This document shows positions 54,727 through 63,406 of a DNA stretch of 64,000 nucleotides, one piece after another (positions within the stretch are counted from its first letter, which is position 1; each line of letters opens with the position of its first letter). This DNA is from Pedobacter sp. AK013. GTDB taxonomy: Bacteria; Bacteroidota; Bacteroidia; Sphingobacteriales; Sphingobacteriaceae. The notes below the pieces were generated by a model, which saw only the letters and a program-made list of their open reading frames with translations, was not told the DNA's origin and made no database searches. The position numbers and the translations under genes were made by a program. The DNA is taken from contig NZ_JACHCQ010000005.1 in the NCBI RefSeq assembly GCF_014205835.1, positions 1 to 64,000 on the forward strand, written 5' to 3'.

Positions 54727-55424
54727 TCTTTTTCCTCCTGGTCTTTAGTGTCGCCTGCCTTTAAAAGTTTTAATGTATCGATAATATTGATTAACAATAA
54801 CAATATGCTTGTACCAATGGCGAAATAGGTAATGCTGCCTATAATCAATGTTTCAATAATGAGGATCAATGAAATAATTACACGTAACTCTGTTGGCCCT
54901 AAACGGCCTGAATCGATTTGATAAAAACCGGTAATTTTATAGCGGAGTTGACTAATAATCATCGACCAGCCATAAAGCACCACAAATAAAAATGCAAAAA
55001 CCTGTGTTGTTTGGCTTGCATAAAAGTAGTAGCCTAAGCCGATAAGAATAATGCTGAGCCAATCCATCACAATATCCAATGCAAATCCATACCATTTTCG
55101 GGCTGTCTTACGGTAATAAGCCAATCTGCCATCAAGCGAATCGCCAAGCCAATTGATGATAAGGCCTAAAATGCCTACCAGTAAATAATTTCTCGAATGA
55201 AACCTGCCTAAAATAAAAGCCAAAAAAACAATTAATGATCCAAACATGCCAATACCTGTCATGATATTTGGCGTAATCCAGCCCGGAACTTTTTTAAGCA
55301 AAAATAAGATCAGCCTTTGTTCGCCCTTAAGTAGAATATTGGTTCGCTCGCGATCTGAAAATACTCTTTTGCTATCTGTATTACCTTCTTTCTCTTTAAT
55401 AATAGCCTCCAATTTAATATCCAA
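54723..55424 (-). CDS. CDP-alcohol phosphatidyltransferase family protein
   Basis: This 233-residue protein has about six membrane helices. The CDP-alcohol transferase motif is seen in GDSLDGRLAYYRKTARKWYG, then FALDIVMDWL: D-x2-D-G-x2-A, with Tyr rather than Arg after the Ala, then G-x3-D-x3-D. Such enzymes transfer a phosphatidyl or similar group from a CDP-alcohol to a second alcohol. The acceptor is unclear. The Tyr for Arg change deviates from the strict signature. Confidence 0.85.
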   Translation of the reverse strand: MDIKLEAIIKEKEGNTDSKRVFSDRERTNILLKGEQRLILFLLKKVPGWITPNIMTGIGMFGSLIVFLAFILGRFHSRNYLLVGILGLIINWLGDSLDGRLAYYRKTARKWYGFALDIVMDWLSIILIGLGYYFYASQTTQVFAFLFVVLYGWSMIISQLRYKITGFYQIDSGRLGPTELRVIISLILIIETLIIGSITYFAIGTSILLLLINIIDTLKLLKAGDTKDQEEKE

Positions 55425-55570
55425 TTAAAACAAAGCCGAATAACATAGCGGTTTCTGGTCGGTAAAATTTTAAACTGATTTTCTTCGGAATACCCTTAGC
55501 GAAAATACTTAGCCGCTTTAGTTTCCCTGATCTGACCAGGTAAGTAAACAATAGGGCAAATAACATAAAT

Positions 55571-56377
55571 TTATTTTACAATTCCGGCGAAGCGCTGATA
55601 AAATACTGTTGGACTATTCTCATTTTTTGGGGCATACTTACCAGCAATAATTGGAATGTAGATTACACGTCTTCTGCTTTCCTCGCCTAGAATGGCCGAT
55701 TCTGCAACCCTGTGCCAGAGCCTTCCATCATGGATGGTTAAATCGCCTGCTTCAGGTAATATCGATACTTCTTCGGCATCAGGTTTATTATCAAGGAAGT
55801 ATTTCTTGCGGAAAAGCATTTGATAAATACTCTGTTTGTGCGTACCAGGGATAATTTTTAATCCACCATTTTCAGGCTTTAAAGTACTCAGGTGAATGCC
55901 TACATTCAGCATTGGGTTCAGTTTAGTGCCGTAGAAGATATCCCTTAAACCATCCGTGTGCCAGCCCATTTTGCTGAATTTGCTTTCTGGTCCGTTAATG
56001 TAGTGGTTAAACACCATGCCGTCTTTTTCTTCGGTACCTAAACGTGCGCCATCACCCGCCAGTTGAAGCAATGCGTTAAAGCGTGGATCTAATAGGAGGC
56101 CACTTAGCGTTTGATGTTGTTGGTTAATAAAAGCAAACCGTTGCACAATTGCTGAGCCATCAAGATCTTTTCCGTATTTAATCGGCACGCCGTTTATTTT
56201 TTTAACATCTTCCTGTATCCATTTTTGTTCAACCTGTTTAGAGGCATCAATAATTGAATTAACTGTTTCGGGTTTGATGAAATTCTTGAAATGGATAAAT
56301 CCATGTGTGTTAAAAAAATCAAGCTGTTCTTGTGTTAATTGTTCAGATAAGATAAAGGTTGGATACGATGTGGCCAT
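55571..56377 (-). CDS. phytanoyl-CoA dioxygenase family protein (PhyH-like)
   Basis: A product of about 268 residues starts at 56377 (MATSYPTFILSEQL). The longer frame from 56443 adds a hydrophobic stretch with no homologous look. It has Fe(II)/2-oxoglutarate dioxygenase features: FFNTHGFIHFKNFIKPETVN, KMGWHTDGLRDIFYG (His-x-Asp) and LTIHDGRLWHRVAES (distal His). The substrate is unknown. Many bacterial members act on secondary metabolites or lipids. It stands alone. Confidence 0.87.
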   Translation of the reverse strand: MATSYPTFILSEQLTQEQLDFFNTHGFIHFKNFIKPETVNSIIDASKQVEQKWIQEDVKKINGVPIKYGKDLDGSAIVQRFAFINQQHQTLSGLLLDPRFNALLQLAGDGARLGTEEKDGMVFNHYINGPESKFSKMGWHTDGLRDIFYGTKLNPMLNVGIHLSTLKPENGGLKIIPGTHKQSIYQMLFRKKYFLDNKPDAEEVSILPEAGDLTIHDGRLWHRVAESAILGEESRRRVIYIPIIAGKYAPKNENSPTVFYQRFAGIVK

Positions 56378-56786
56378 GTGTAAAAATTTAAAAGATTTAG
56401 AAAAAAGAAAAATTGAAATTAGAATTATGCGCAGCAACAGCACATTCGCATTCGCGAGTGGTTCGGTACTGAAGGAAAATAAAACACAGATGTTTTATTC
56501 GACATAATCCATAGAATTTGTAGTGTTTAATACAAACGTAACATATTTTTAATATTCTAAAGAATTTTATTAGAAATATTTTAAAATATTTTTTTGAGAA
56601 GAGTAGTTCTAATCGTAGAAATCTAATAATAAGCGCAAATCGGGAGGGTTTCGGTTAATTAGCTGTTAGCATCTGCTCTCATACTTAAACTTTCTTTGGG
56701 GCGCAATAGTTGTAGAAAACATTCGGTTTCTTCCCGTTTACGCTCATGCCTCGCTTCCTTGTACCTCGTTGCCAGTGGGTAGCGTT

Positions 56787-56929
56787 CAATGTCATTAAGT
56801 TAATGGATAAATCGCAAAAGTATGTCACCCTGAGCGTAGTCGAAGGGCATTTATTTACGTTTTATCAATCTTAAGAAGTCTTCGACTACGTTCAGACTGA
56901 CGACTGCGTTGCTTAACTTAATGACATTG
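56787..56929. mobile_element. 143-bp MITE-like element with 17-bp perfect terminal inverted repeats
   Basis: The left end is CAATGTCATTAAGTTAA and the right end its exact complement TTAACTTAATGACATTG. Flanking direct repeats are GGGTAGCGTT (56777-56786) and GGGTAACGTT (56930-56939), a 10-bp target duplication with one change. Inside, GTCACCCTGAGCGTAGTCGAAG and a 3-mismatch complement form a large hairpin. The uninterrupted second repeat unit (57278 onward) shows the sequence before insertion. No coding capacity is present, so it must be mobilised by a transposase elsewhere. Confidence 0.75.
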
Positions 56930-56980
56930 GGGTAACGTTTCAATCGGGGCTAAGTGGCTAAAAGTAGTTTCTCATTTTGG

Positions 56981-57073
56981 AGGTTGCGAGGAGCAGAACC
57001 CGCTGTTCCTAAACCAGATTGAGCGGAATAGCCCGGAGCGCAGCGAGGACTATAAGCGAAAGCGGGGCTGCAC
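56981..57073. repeat. 93-bp repeat, copy A
   Basis: Identical to 57338-57430. It begins AGGTTGCGAGGAGCAGAACC and ends AGCGGGGCTGCAC. Confidence 0.85.
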
Positions 57074-57337
57074 AGCGCCAAGAACCACAGACTGATCATT
57101 TCCTAATCCAATTTAGATCGGTGAAACACCACTGATAGGATAAATAAGGGCTTATGGTACGTGAAGACATGAACCAAGGCGATGGGATAAATAGGTTTGT
57201 TATTTGAAGCACTCTGTCTGTGCAAAACACTCAGTTTCTTCCCGTTTTCCGCTTATACGCTTTGCTTCCTCGTACCTCGTTGCTGCAGGGTGACGCTTCA
57301 ACCGGAGCTAGGTGGCCAGCTCAGCATTTCATTTTAG

Positions 57338-57430
57338 AGGTTGCGAGGAGCAGAACCCGCTGTTCCTAAACCAGATTGAGCGGAATAGCCCGGAGCGCAG
57401 CGAGGACTATAAGCGAAAGCGGGGCTGCAC
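57338..57430. repeat. 93-bp repeat, copy B
   Basis: Identical to 56981-57073. It is flanked by the intact, element-free version of the surrounding unit. Confidence 0.85.
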
Positions 57431-57572
57431 ACTGCCAAGAACCACTGAATGCTCGTTTCCTAACCCCATTTAAGTCGGTGAGATACCAACCGATAGGATA
57501 AATAAGAGGTTACGGTATGTAAAGACAAGATCCATGGTGATGAAAATACCTAACTGCAGATAAATGATAAGA

Positions 57573-58373
57573 TTAAGTCTTATAAATGCCTGCGGCCATT
57601 TTTTCAATAAATGCTTTTGGTAAAATCCTGTTGGCATACACACTGATAATATTGGTAAAACCTGGAATAATTTCAGATTTTTTGGCAAACATTCCTTTTA
57701 TCGCAATTTCAGCCACCTCATCAGGCCTCATGTTAAACTTTTCAGCCATTTTGTTAAATGCATCTAATCCGGCCCGGTGGGCAAAACCCGTATCAACTGG
57801 GCCTGGGCTCAGGCAACTCACAGAAACCGGTCCATCTTTAAGCTCGAATCTTAGTGCCCTAGTAAAAGATAAAATAAAAGCTTTAGTTGCCGAATAAATG
57901 GCCAAGGTTGGCACCGCCTGGTAGGCCGCGGTACTGCATACATTAAGGATGTATGCTTTTTTCTGTGTTGAAAGGATTGGAAGCAACAAATGGCACAATG
58001 AAGTCACAGTAGTCATGTTTAATTGACACATTTCTAACTGAGCGCTTAAATCCAGTTCTCCAAATTTTCCCCACAATCCGTAGCCTGCATTGTTAATTAA
58101 GATATGGATGGCGTAATTTTTTTCTGTTATCCAGTCATGTACTGCTTTTGGGGCTTGTGCCTGGCTAAGGTCAATTGCTAAGATCTGCACTTCAACCCCA
58201 TATTCGTTTTTAATAGCTGTTTGTAAAACACTTAATTCATCAGCCGAGCGGGAAATAAGCAACAGGTTAATTTTTCTCTTGGCCAGCGCAATGGCCATCG
58301 ATTTGCCAATACCTTTACTGGCTCCGGTTATCACTGCGTAGGTAATTTTTGTTTCTGACATCTTTTTACTCAA
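57573..58373 (-). CDS. SDR family oxidoreductase
   Basis: This 266-residue protein has cofactor motif TGASKGIGKSMA, an NNAG motif (INNAGYGLWGKFG), catalytic Ser in NVCSTAAYQ and Tyr-x3-Lys in YSATKAFILSF. It is a classical NAD(P)H-dependent short-chain dehydrogenase. The substrate is not predictable. It stands alone and is divergent from the receptor gene. Confidence 0.93.
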   Translation of the reverse strand: MSKKMSETKITYAVITGASKGIGKSMAIALAKRKINLLLISRSADELSVLQTAIKNEYGVEVQILAIDLSQAQAPKAVHDWITEKNYAIHILINNAGYGLWGKFGELDLSAQLEMCQLNMTTVTSLCHLLLPILSTQKKAYILNVCSTAAYQAVPTLAIYSATKAFILSFTRALRFELKDGPVSVSCLSPGPVDTGFAHRAGLDAFNKMAEKFNMRPDEVAEIAIKGMFAKKSEIIPGFTNIISVYANRILPKAFIEKMAAGIYKT

Positions 58374-58497
58374 AACGATTTACCACAAATATCAAATAAA
58401 TTAAACCTTATGTCTCATTTATTTTAAAATGGTGCATGACTAAACACCAGTTATCCATCTTTTTTAATTTATTATTTTTAATGAGTCTAAATAATGT

Positions 58498-58505
58498 TAG
58501 ATTTG
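58498..58505 (+). promoter_or_regulatory. -7 promoter element for the siderophore receptor gene
   Basis: TAGATTTG fits TAnnTTTG and lies 19 bases before ATG 58524. It argues against the earlier start at 58494, which would precede the transcript. No clear -33 box is present. Confidence 0.45.
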
Positions 58506-58523
58506 CCGAAATTTAAGAATTGC

Positions 58524-60875
58524 ATGAAACATCCGTACATAAAATTTTTTATCACATCACTTTTTATACTATCAACGATCAGCCTCTTTGCGCAAACAGG
58601 GAAAGGAACAATTAGCGGAAAAATTGTCGATTCGTTGGGGAACAGCATACCCTTTGCCAATATAGAGGTTAAAAAACAGCATCTTAAAACCACTTCTGAT
58701 AAAACGGGAGCATTTAAATTAAATGCAGTTCCTGTCGGGAACCAGCAGGTTAAGGTTACAATTACGGGTTACGATCAGCTTGAACAGGGTATATCAGTTA
58801 CTGCAAATGATACCACCCGGGTAACGTTCGTTTTAAAAGAGCAACGCTCAGATCTTAACGATGTTATTGTTTCGGCAAGCAGACGGCCAGAATCATTATC
58901 ACAAACACCATCATCGGTAACTGTGCTAACCGCAAAAGAATTAAATACACAATCTGCAATCAGTCCGAATTTAGCCAATATACTTTCTTACAGTGTACCT
59001 GGATTAGGCTTTTCGACCAATCAAACGGGCAACTCTGGTCAGACTTTACGTGGTAGGAATGTTTTGGTTTTAATTGATGGTATTCCGCAATCTACTCCAT
59101 TAAGAGCAGGAGGAAGGGATATCCGCAGTATAGATCCTTCAGTTATCGAGCGTGTTGAAGTGATTAAAGGGGCCACCGCTATTTATGGTAATGGTGCAGA
59201 GGGTGGTTTAATCAATTATATTACTAAAAAGGCCGACAATGGAAAAGCATTCGGCGGTTATACTCAGGCCGGAATTACAGGAAACCTAAAAGGCGACAGC
59301 ACCATTGGCTACCGTTTTTCGCAACAGCTTTATGGTAAAACAGGTAAATTTGATTACCTGGTAAGTGGTATGTTCGAAAAAACTGGTGTTTTCCGCGATG
59401 CCGAAGGCCTGGTTATCTCGCCAGAATACGGCTTAGGTGAAACCAAATCTTACAACGGTTTTGTAAAGCTGGGTTATAACTTTAACCCAAAACAACGTTT
59501 GCAGTTGATGTATAATTATTTCAGCTCACGCCAGCATTCTAAGTATATCACCAAAGATGGCGTTTACGGTCAATCGCCGGCTATTGGTATTTACGGAACA
59601 AGATTAGGCGAAGAGGAAGGGACCAGGTTTAACCACAATGCTAATTTACAATACACCAATCAACAGATTTTCGGAAAAACTGATTTAACAGCCAACCTAT
59701 ATTACCAGGATTTTTATACCATTTATTCTAACTCGGCCTCATTTTTCGGAGGCGGCCAGTCGGCCATTACCTCTACCAAAAAAGGGGCAAGGGTAAACTT
59801 GAATACACCTTTTAATATTGCAGATCAGGTACCCCTGCAACTGAACTATGGTTTGGATTTAATGAACGATAAAACTGCTCAGAGCTTAACTGATGGTCGT
59901 TTATGGGTGCCAAATATGAATATGGTGAACTTTGCGCCCTACTTGCAGGCCTCTGTGACATTAATTAACGATTTAACGATAAAAGGAGGCTTGAGGGTTG
60001 AAAATATTAATATTGACGTAGATGATTTTAATACCCTGGCTACCGGTGCAAACGGCGCAGGAAGTATAGCTGTACAGGGCGGCAAATTAAATTACAACGC
60101 TTTGGTGTTTAATGCCGGTGCACGTTATTCAAAATTCAGGTTTTTTAACCCTTTTGTCAGTTATGCGCAATCGTTCTCGGTATTTGAGCTGGGCAGGGTA
60201 TTAAGGGCAGCAAAAAGTAACACTTTGTCGCAGTTAGAAACTAAACCCATCATCGTAAACAATTATGAAGCTGGTTTTAGCAGTACTGTAGGTAAACTGA
60301 ATTTCAGTGCTGCTTACTATTACAGCACGTCTAAACTAGGGGCCAATCTTTTAGAAGTGAATGGTACCTATATTTCTCAACGTATTCCAGAGCGTGTATA
60401 TGGATTTGAAATCCAGGCTGATTATCAGGTCTTAAAAGAACTGAGCATCGGTGGTAATTATGCACAAGTAGAAGGAAAAGGGGATGTAGATAATGATGGT
60501 AATTTTAACGGAGAAAAAGATGTGTATTTAAATACAACGCGTATTCCACCATCAAAAACTACTGTTTATCTTAAATATTCTGGCATTAAAAACTTAAGCC
60601 TGGATGTAAATTGGATGCGCGTAGGAAATCGCGACCGTTTTAAAACCAATGCAGCCGGTAAATACTTAATTGGCGAAGGTCCGGTAAAGGCCTTCAACTT
60701 ATTTAATGTTGCAGCAGTATATCAGGTTACACAGCCTTTAAAACTATCGGTAGGCATAGAGAATTTATTTAATAAAGTTTATTATCCTGCCATTTCTCAA
60801 TTTTATGGCAGCAATGTAAATTATGTAAGGGGGAATGGACGCAGATTTAACCTATCGTTAGGCTATGCTTTTTAA
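58524..60875 (+). CDS. TonB-dependent siderophore-type receptor
   Basis: About 783 residues from ATG 58524 (MKHPYIKFFITSLFILSTIS, signal). A carboxypeptidase-regulatory-like domain follows (ISGKIVDSLGNSIPFANIEV), then a plug (VIVSASRRPESLSQTPSSVT, LRGRNVLVLIDGIPQSTPL, VERVEVIKGATAIYGNGAEG). The barrel ends NLSLGYAF. The plug and barrel resemble ferric-siderophore or catecholate receptors. The following gene is a PepSY-associated membrane protein, the frequent partner for iron release, so iron uptake is the likely role. Confidence 0.92.
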   Translation: MKHPYIKFFITSLFILSTISLFAQTGKGTISGKIVDSLGNSIPFANIEVKKQHLKTTSDKTGAFKLNAVPVGNQQVKVTITGYDQLEQGISVTANDTTRVTFVLKEQRSDLNDVIVSASRRPESLSQTPSSVTVLTAKELNTQSAISPNLANILSYSVPGLGFSTNQTGNSGQTLRGRNVLVLIDGIPQSTPLRAGGRDIRSIDPSVIERVEVIKGATAIYGNGAEGGLINYITKKADNGKAFGGYTQAGITGNLKGDSTIGYRFSQQLYGKTGKFDYLVSGMFEKTGVFRDAEGLVISPEYGLGETKSYNGFVKLGYNFNPKQRLQLMYNYFSSRQHSKYITKDGVYGQSPAIGIYGTRLGEEEGTRFNHNANLQYTNQQIFGKTDLTANLYYQDFYTIYSNSASFFGGGQSAITSTKKGARVNLNTPFNIADQVPLQLNYGLDLMNDKTAQSLTDGRLWVPNMNMVNFAPYLQASVTLINDLTIKGGLRVENINIDVDDFNTLATGANGAGSIAVQGGKLNYNALVFNAGARYSKFRFFNPFVSYAQSFSVFELGRVLRAAKSNTLSQLETKPIIVNNYEAGFSSTVGKLNFSAAYYYSTSKLGANLLEVNGTYISQRIPERVYGFEIQADYQVLKELSIGGNYAQVEGKGDVDNDGNFNGEKDVYLNTTRIPPSKTTVYLKYSGIKNLSLDVNWMRVGNRDRFKTNAAGKYLIGEGPVKAFNLFNVAAVYQVTQPLKLSVGIENLFNKVYYPAISQFYGSNVNYVRGNGRRFNLSLGYAF

Positions 60876-60878
60876 ATA

Positions 60879-61970
60879 ATGAAGAACAGGAATTTTAAAA
60901 ATGCCATCAGGAACATTCACCTGTGGTTAGGCCTGGCAACCGGCCTGGTGGTTATCATCATCAGTATTACCGGAGCGCTTTATGTTTTTGAAGAAGAAAT
61001 CAGGGATTTTACGCAAAAAGATTACCGCTATGTAACATCTCAGCAAAAGCCTTTTGCAGGTTTAGATAAAATTATTTTAAACTTCGGGAAGTTATCGCCG
61101 AAGGATGAGCTGAAGGTAATCAGAATTGAAGATGGGATTCCTAATGCGACGGTAGAAATTACCACAAAAAAAGCCGCGGTTTATTACTTTGACCCGTACA
61201 GTGCAGAATTGGTTAAGAAAGGCAAAGAAGATTGGCTCGAAGTGACAGAGCATCTTCATACCTCATTGTTGCTCGGTAAAACCGGGAAGTTTATCGTGCA
61301 GTGGTCGGTGGTTATTTTTGTATTGATGCTGATAACCGGACTCATACTCTGGTTTCCTGGCCAGATGCGTTTATTAAAACAATCGTTAACCATTAAGAGA
61401 AAAGCTTCATTTAAAAGATTAAATTACGATTTACACAACGTATTGGGCTTTTATGCCTCTGTAGTGCTGCTAATTACCGCTTTAAGCGGCCTGTACTTTG
61501 CTTTTAAGGGAGTGAAAAATGCAGCCAGTTTTTTAACGGGAAGTAAATTGGGGCAGGGCAAAGCTGTTGTTTTAGCCAAACCCACGAATATAGAGCCTTT
61601 GCCTACGCGTTATAATAAAATTTATACCGAAGCCAAAATGAAGTACCCAGGGGCTATTTCTACTAGTTTTTCGCTGCGCGGTAAAAGCGAACTGCGGTTA
61701 AGAATGATTTACCCCTACCGTTGGGCACGTAACCAGAATACCTTTTTTTATGAGGAAGCCACTGGCAGAATGATTAGAGCCAAACTGTATAAAGATTTTA
61801 ATGGTGCCGATTTGATTGAAGCCACCAATTACGATCTGCACACGGGAAGGCTTTTGGGGCTCCCAAATAAAATTCTTTCTTTTTTAGCGGCTTTGGTAGC
61901 AGCAAGTCTGCCGGTTACCGGTTTTATCATCTGGTGGAAAAAAAGAAAAAAGCACAAAAAGAAAGCGTAA
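60879..61970 (+). CDS. PepSY-associated transmembrane protein (iron-siderophore reductase-like)
   Basis: This 363-residue protein has four membrane helices: RNIHLWLGLATGLVVIIISI at the front with conserved His, then IVQWSVVIFVLMLITGLILW, VLGFYASVVLLITALSGLYF and the last FLAALVAASLPVTGFIIWWK. PepSY modules lie between them. The His residues in HLW, EHLHTSLLLG, DLHNVLG and YDLHTGRLLG suit haem binding. It lies four bases after the receptor gene and probably reduces ferric siderophore in the inner membrane. Confidence 0.92.
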   Translation: MKNRNFKNAIRNIHLWLGLATGLVVIIISITGALYVFEEEIRDFTQKDYRYVTSQQKPFAGLDKIILNFGKLSPKDELKVIRIEDGIPNATVEITTKKAAVYYFDPYSAELVKKGKEDWLEVTEHLHTSLLLGKTGKFIVQWSVVIFVLMLITGLILWFPGQMRLLKQSLTIKRKASFKRLNYDLHNVLGFYASVVLLITALSGLYFAFKGVKNAASFLTGSKLGQGKAVVLAKPTNIEPLPTRYNKIYTEAKMKYPGAISTSFSLRGKSELRLRMIYPYRWARNQNTFFYEEATGRMIRAKLYKDFNGADLIEATNYDLHTGRLLGLPNKILSFLAALVAASLPVTGFIIWWKKRKKHKKKA

Positions 61971-61972
61971 AT

Positions 61973-62389
61973 CTAAAAGGCTGATTCGGCATATGCTTTA
62001 AGCTGGTTCAGCCCCGATTGGCAAAATGCCTGTTGCATGGCGAAATCGAGATCTGCAACAGGTTCAAAGATTTCGGTAAGGGTAACAGGGTTATTTCCTG
62101 TAAAGGTAATCAGGCTTTTCCTTCCATCGTCCAGTGTATAGGCAATTCGCTCATGCTCAATAATTTCGGTGTAAGTTCCGCTAAAATCAAAATTTTCGGT
62201 TCCGTCTTTTCTGGCCATAGCATATAAAAAACCACCACCTATTTTCAGGTTATTTTCAATTTTTTTGTTAATCCATTCATCTGATGGCGCATTCCACTTC
62301 ATGATATGTTCGGGTTCATTCCAGATTTTCCACACCAGCTCTCTCGGTTGGTTTATCTCAATACTGGCTATTAAAGCATTCTGGTTCAT
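61973..62389 (-). CDS. SRPBCC/AHSA1-like protein
   Basis: This 138-residue protein has the pattern IEINQPRELVWKIWNEPEHI, then MKWNAPSDEWINKKIENNLK, FSGTYTEIIEHERIAYTLDD and a final helix. It is a helix-grip-fold protein of the AHSA1 type that may bind a lipophilic ligand or act as a stress or co-chaperone factor. It is convergent with the PepSY gene. Confidence 0.85.
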   Translation of the reverse strand: MNQNALIASIEINQPRELVWKIWNEPEHIMKWNAPSDEWINKKIENNLKIGGGFLYAMARKDGTENFDFSGTYTEIIEHERIAYTLDDGRKSLITFTGNNPVTLTEIFEPVADLDFAMQQAFCQSGLNQLKAYAESAF

Positions 62390-62815
62390 ACAGCTAAATT
62401 AATTGTTTAAAGTATGCCTTTAGGTGGCCATTGGAGACAAATTAAAGGGTGATTTGAGCGGAATTAAACATATTGTTTAAAGAAAACAGTAATTTTTTAT
62501 ATCTGCTTTCCAGACTTATGGTGTATGATTATATAGATAAAGCAAACAAAAATTGCCTCATAACTGTAATTATAGTTCCTCTAACACGGGAGTAATTGGA
62601 AAGGGGTAAACATGGATGTGGCTACCCTTTTCTCTTTTGACAACATTTTAAGCAGTGAACTTGTTTAGTTCATTTTGTTCAGTGATGCTTGGCAGCATTC
62701 GAAACGATAAGAAAGTGCTTTTATAACAAAATAGGAAATACATCCTTATGCTGAATTGGCTGCCAAACCATTTTCTATCGCTCTAATTTTTTTGTACCCT
62801 TGTAAAAAAAGTAAA
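62390..62815. other. gap without a gene
   Basis: There is AT-rich sequence with AATTAATTGTTTAAAG and a second TTGTTTAAAG. One hairpin (62600-62631; AAAGGGGTA / TACCCTTTT with one G-T pair) is followed by CTCTTTT and looks like a terminator, but no gene on that strand ends nearby. Confidence 0.45.
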
Positions 62816-63097
62816 ATGGAAAAACCACTTGTTAATATCACTTACTGCCCGAAATGTGGCTGGATGTTGCGATCGGCTTATATGGCGCAAGAAATTTTAA
62901 CCACTTTTGTAGATGAGGTAAGGGGCGTAACACTAATTCCAAGTGAGACATCAGGAGTTTTTACTATTCATGTTGCCGGGAAACTAATTTTCGATAGAAA
63001 GCAGATGCAACGTTTTCCTGAAATTAAAGAATTAAAACAGCTTATTCGTGATGAAGTAAATCCAACGATGAACCTAGGCCATTCTGATATAAAATAA
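62816..63097 (+). CDS. SelT/SelW/SelH-like (Rdx) protein, cysteine form
   Basis: This 93-residue protein starts at ATG 62816, so the 20 extra residues from 62756 are not needed. It has NITYCPKCGWMLRSAYMAQE with a redox CxxC, where eukaryotic relatives carry selenocysteine. The later GVFTIHVAGKLIFDRKQMQR fits the thioredoxin-like Rdx family. Its role in bacteria is unknown and is probably thiol redox. It stands alone. Confidence 0.88.
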   Translation: MEKPLVNITYCPKCGWMLRSAYMAQEILTTFVDEVRGVTLIPSETSGVFTIHVAGKLIFDRKQMQRFPEIKELKQLIRDEVNPTMNLGHSDIK

Positions 63098-63406
63098 TCT
63101 GTTGATAATATTGCTCAATAGCAGGTCCAAAAGCAGAAAGTTAAAGAATATCAATTTTGGCGGATATAATAATAAACCGAGGGCAAGTGTACACGCGACA
63201 CGCGTACGTCAGCGAGGGGCATACATCTCTCACTAAGCTTTCACAGTAAAATAACTTATTCATTTTAAACAGGCTTTAAAAGCGTCTTAATGTAGGAGAA
63301 GTTATACTTTTTTCGCTATATAATCCTAGGGTATACAGCTGATGGAGTTTTAGGAAAATATGTATATTCGTTTCGTACCAAGTAATACTACGGTACTGTT
63401 TTCTCT
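63098..63406. other. gap without a gene
   Basis: About 309 bases, including a GC-richer stretch (63183-63220). I see no gene, terminator or clear promoter. Confidence 0.4.

Larger units (their letters stand above)
56444..57572. other. 1.1-kb non-coding block with tandem repeat units and a MITE-like element
   Basis: No gene is seen. An AT-rich stretch (56510-56640) is followed by two related repeat units (56701-57120 and about 57210-57490). Copy A carries a 143-bp inverted-repeat element. The units share 93 identical bases (56981-57073 and 57338-57430) within about 75 percent similar flanks. GC content rises in these units. Confidence 0.7.

Noticed and set aside
56787..57430. CRISPR array
   Set aside because: The repeats are only two, 93 bp long and 357 bp apart, with no regular spacers and no cas genes.
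57586..57897. Forward ORF of 103 codons inside the SDR gene
   Set aside because: Antisense shadow of a clearly coding SDR with intact motifs.
62600..62631. Terminator of a hidden forward gene
   Set aside because: No forward gene ends nearby, and the closest upstream forward stop is 630 bases away. Mentioned only in the gap entry.
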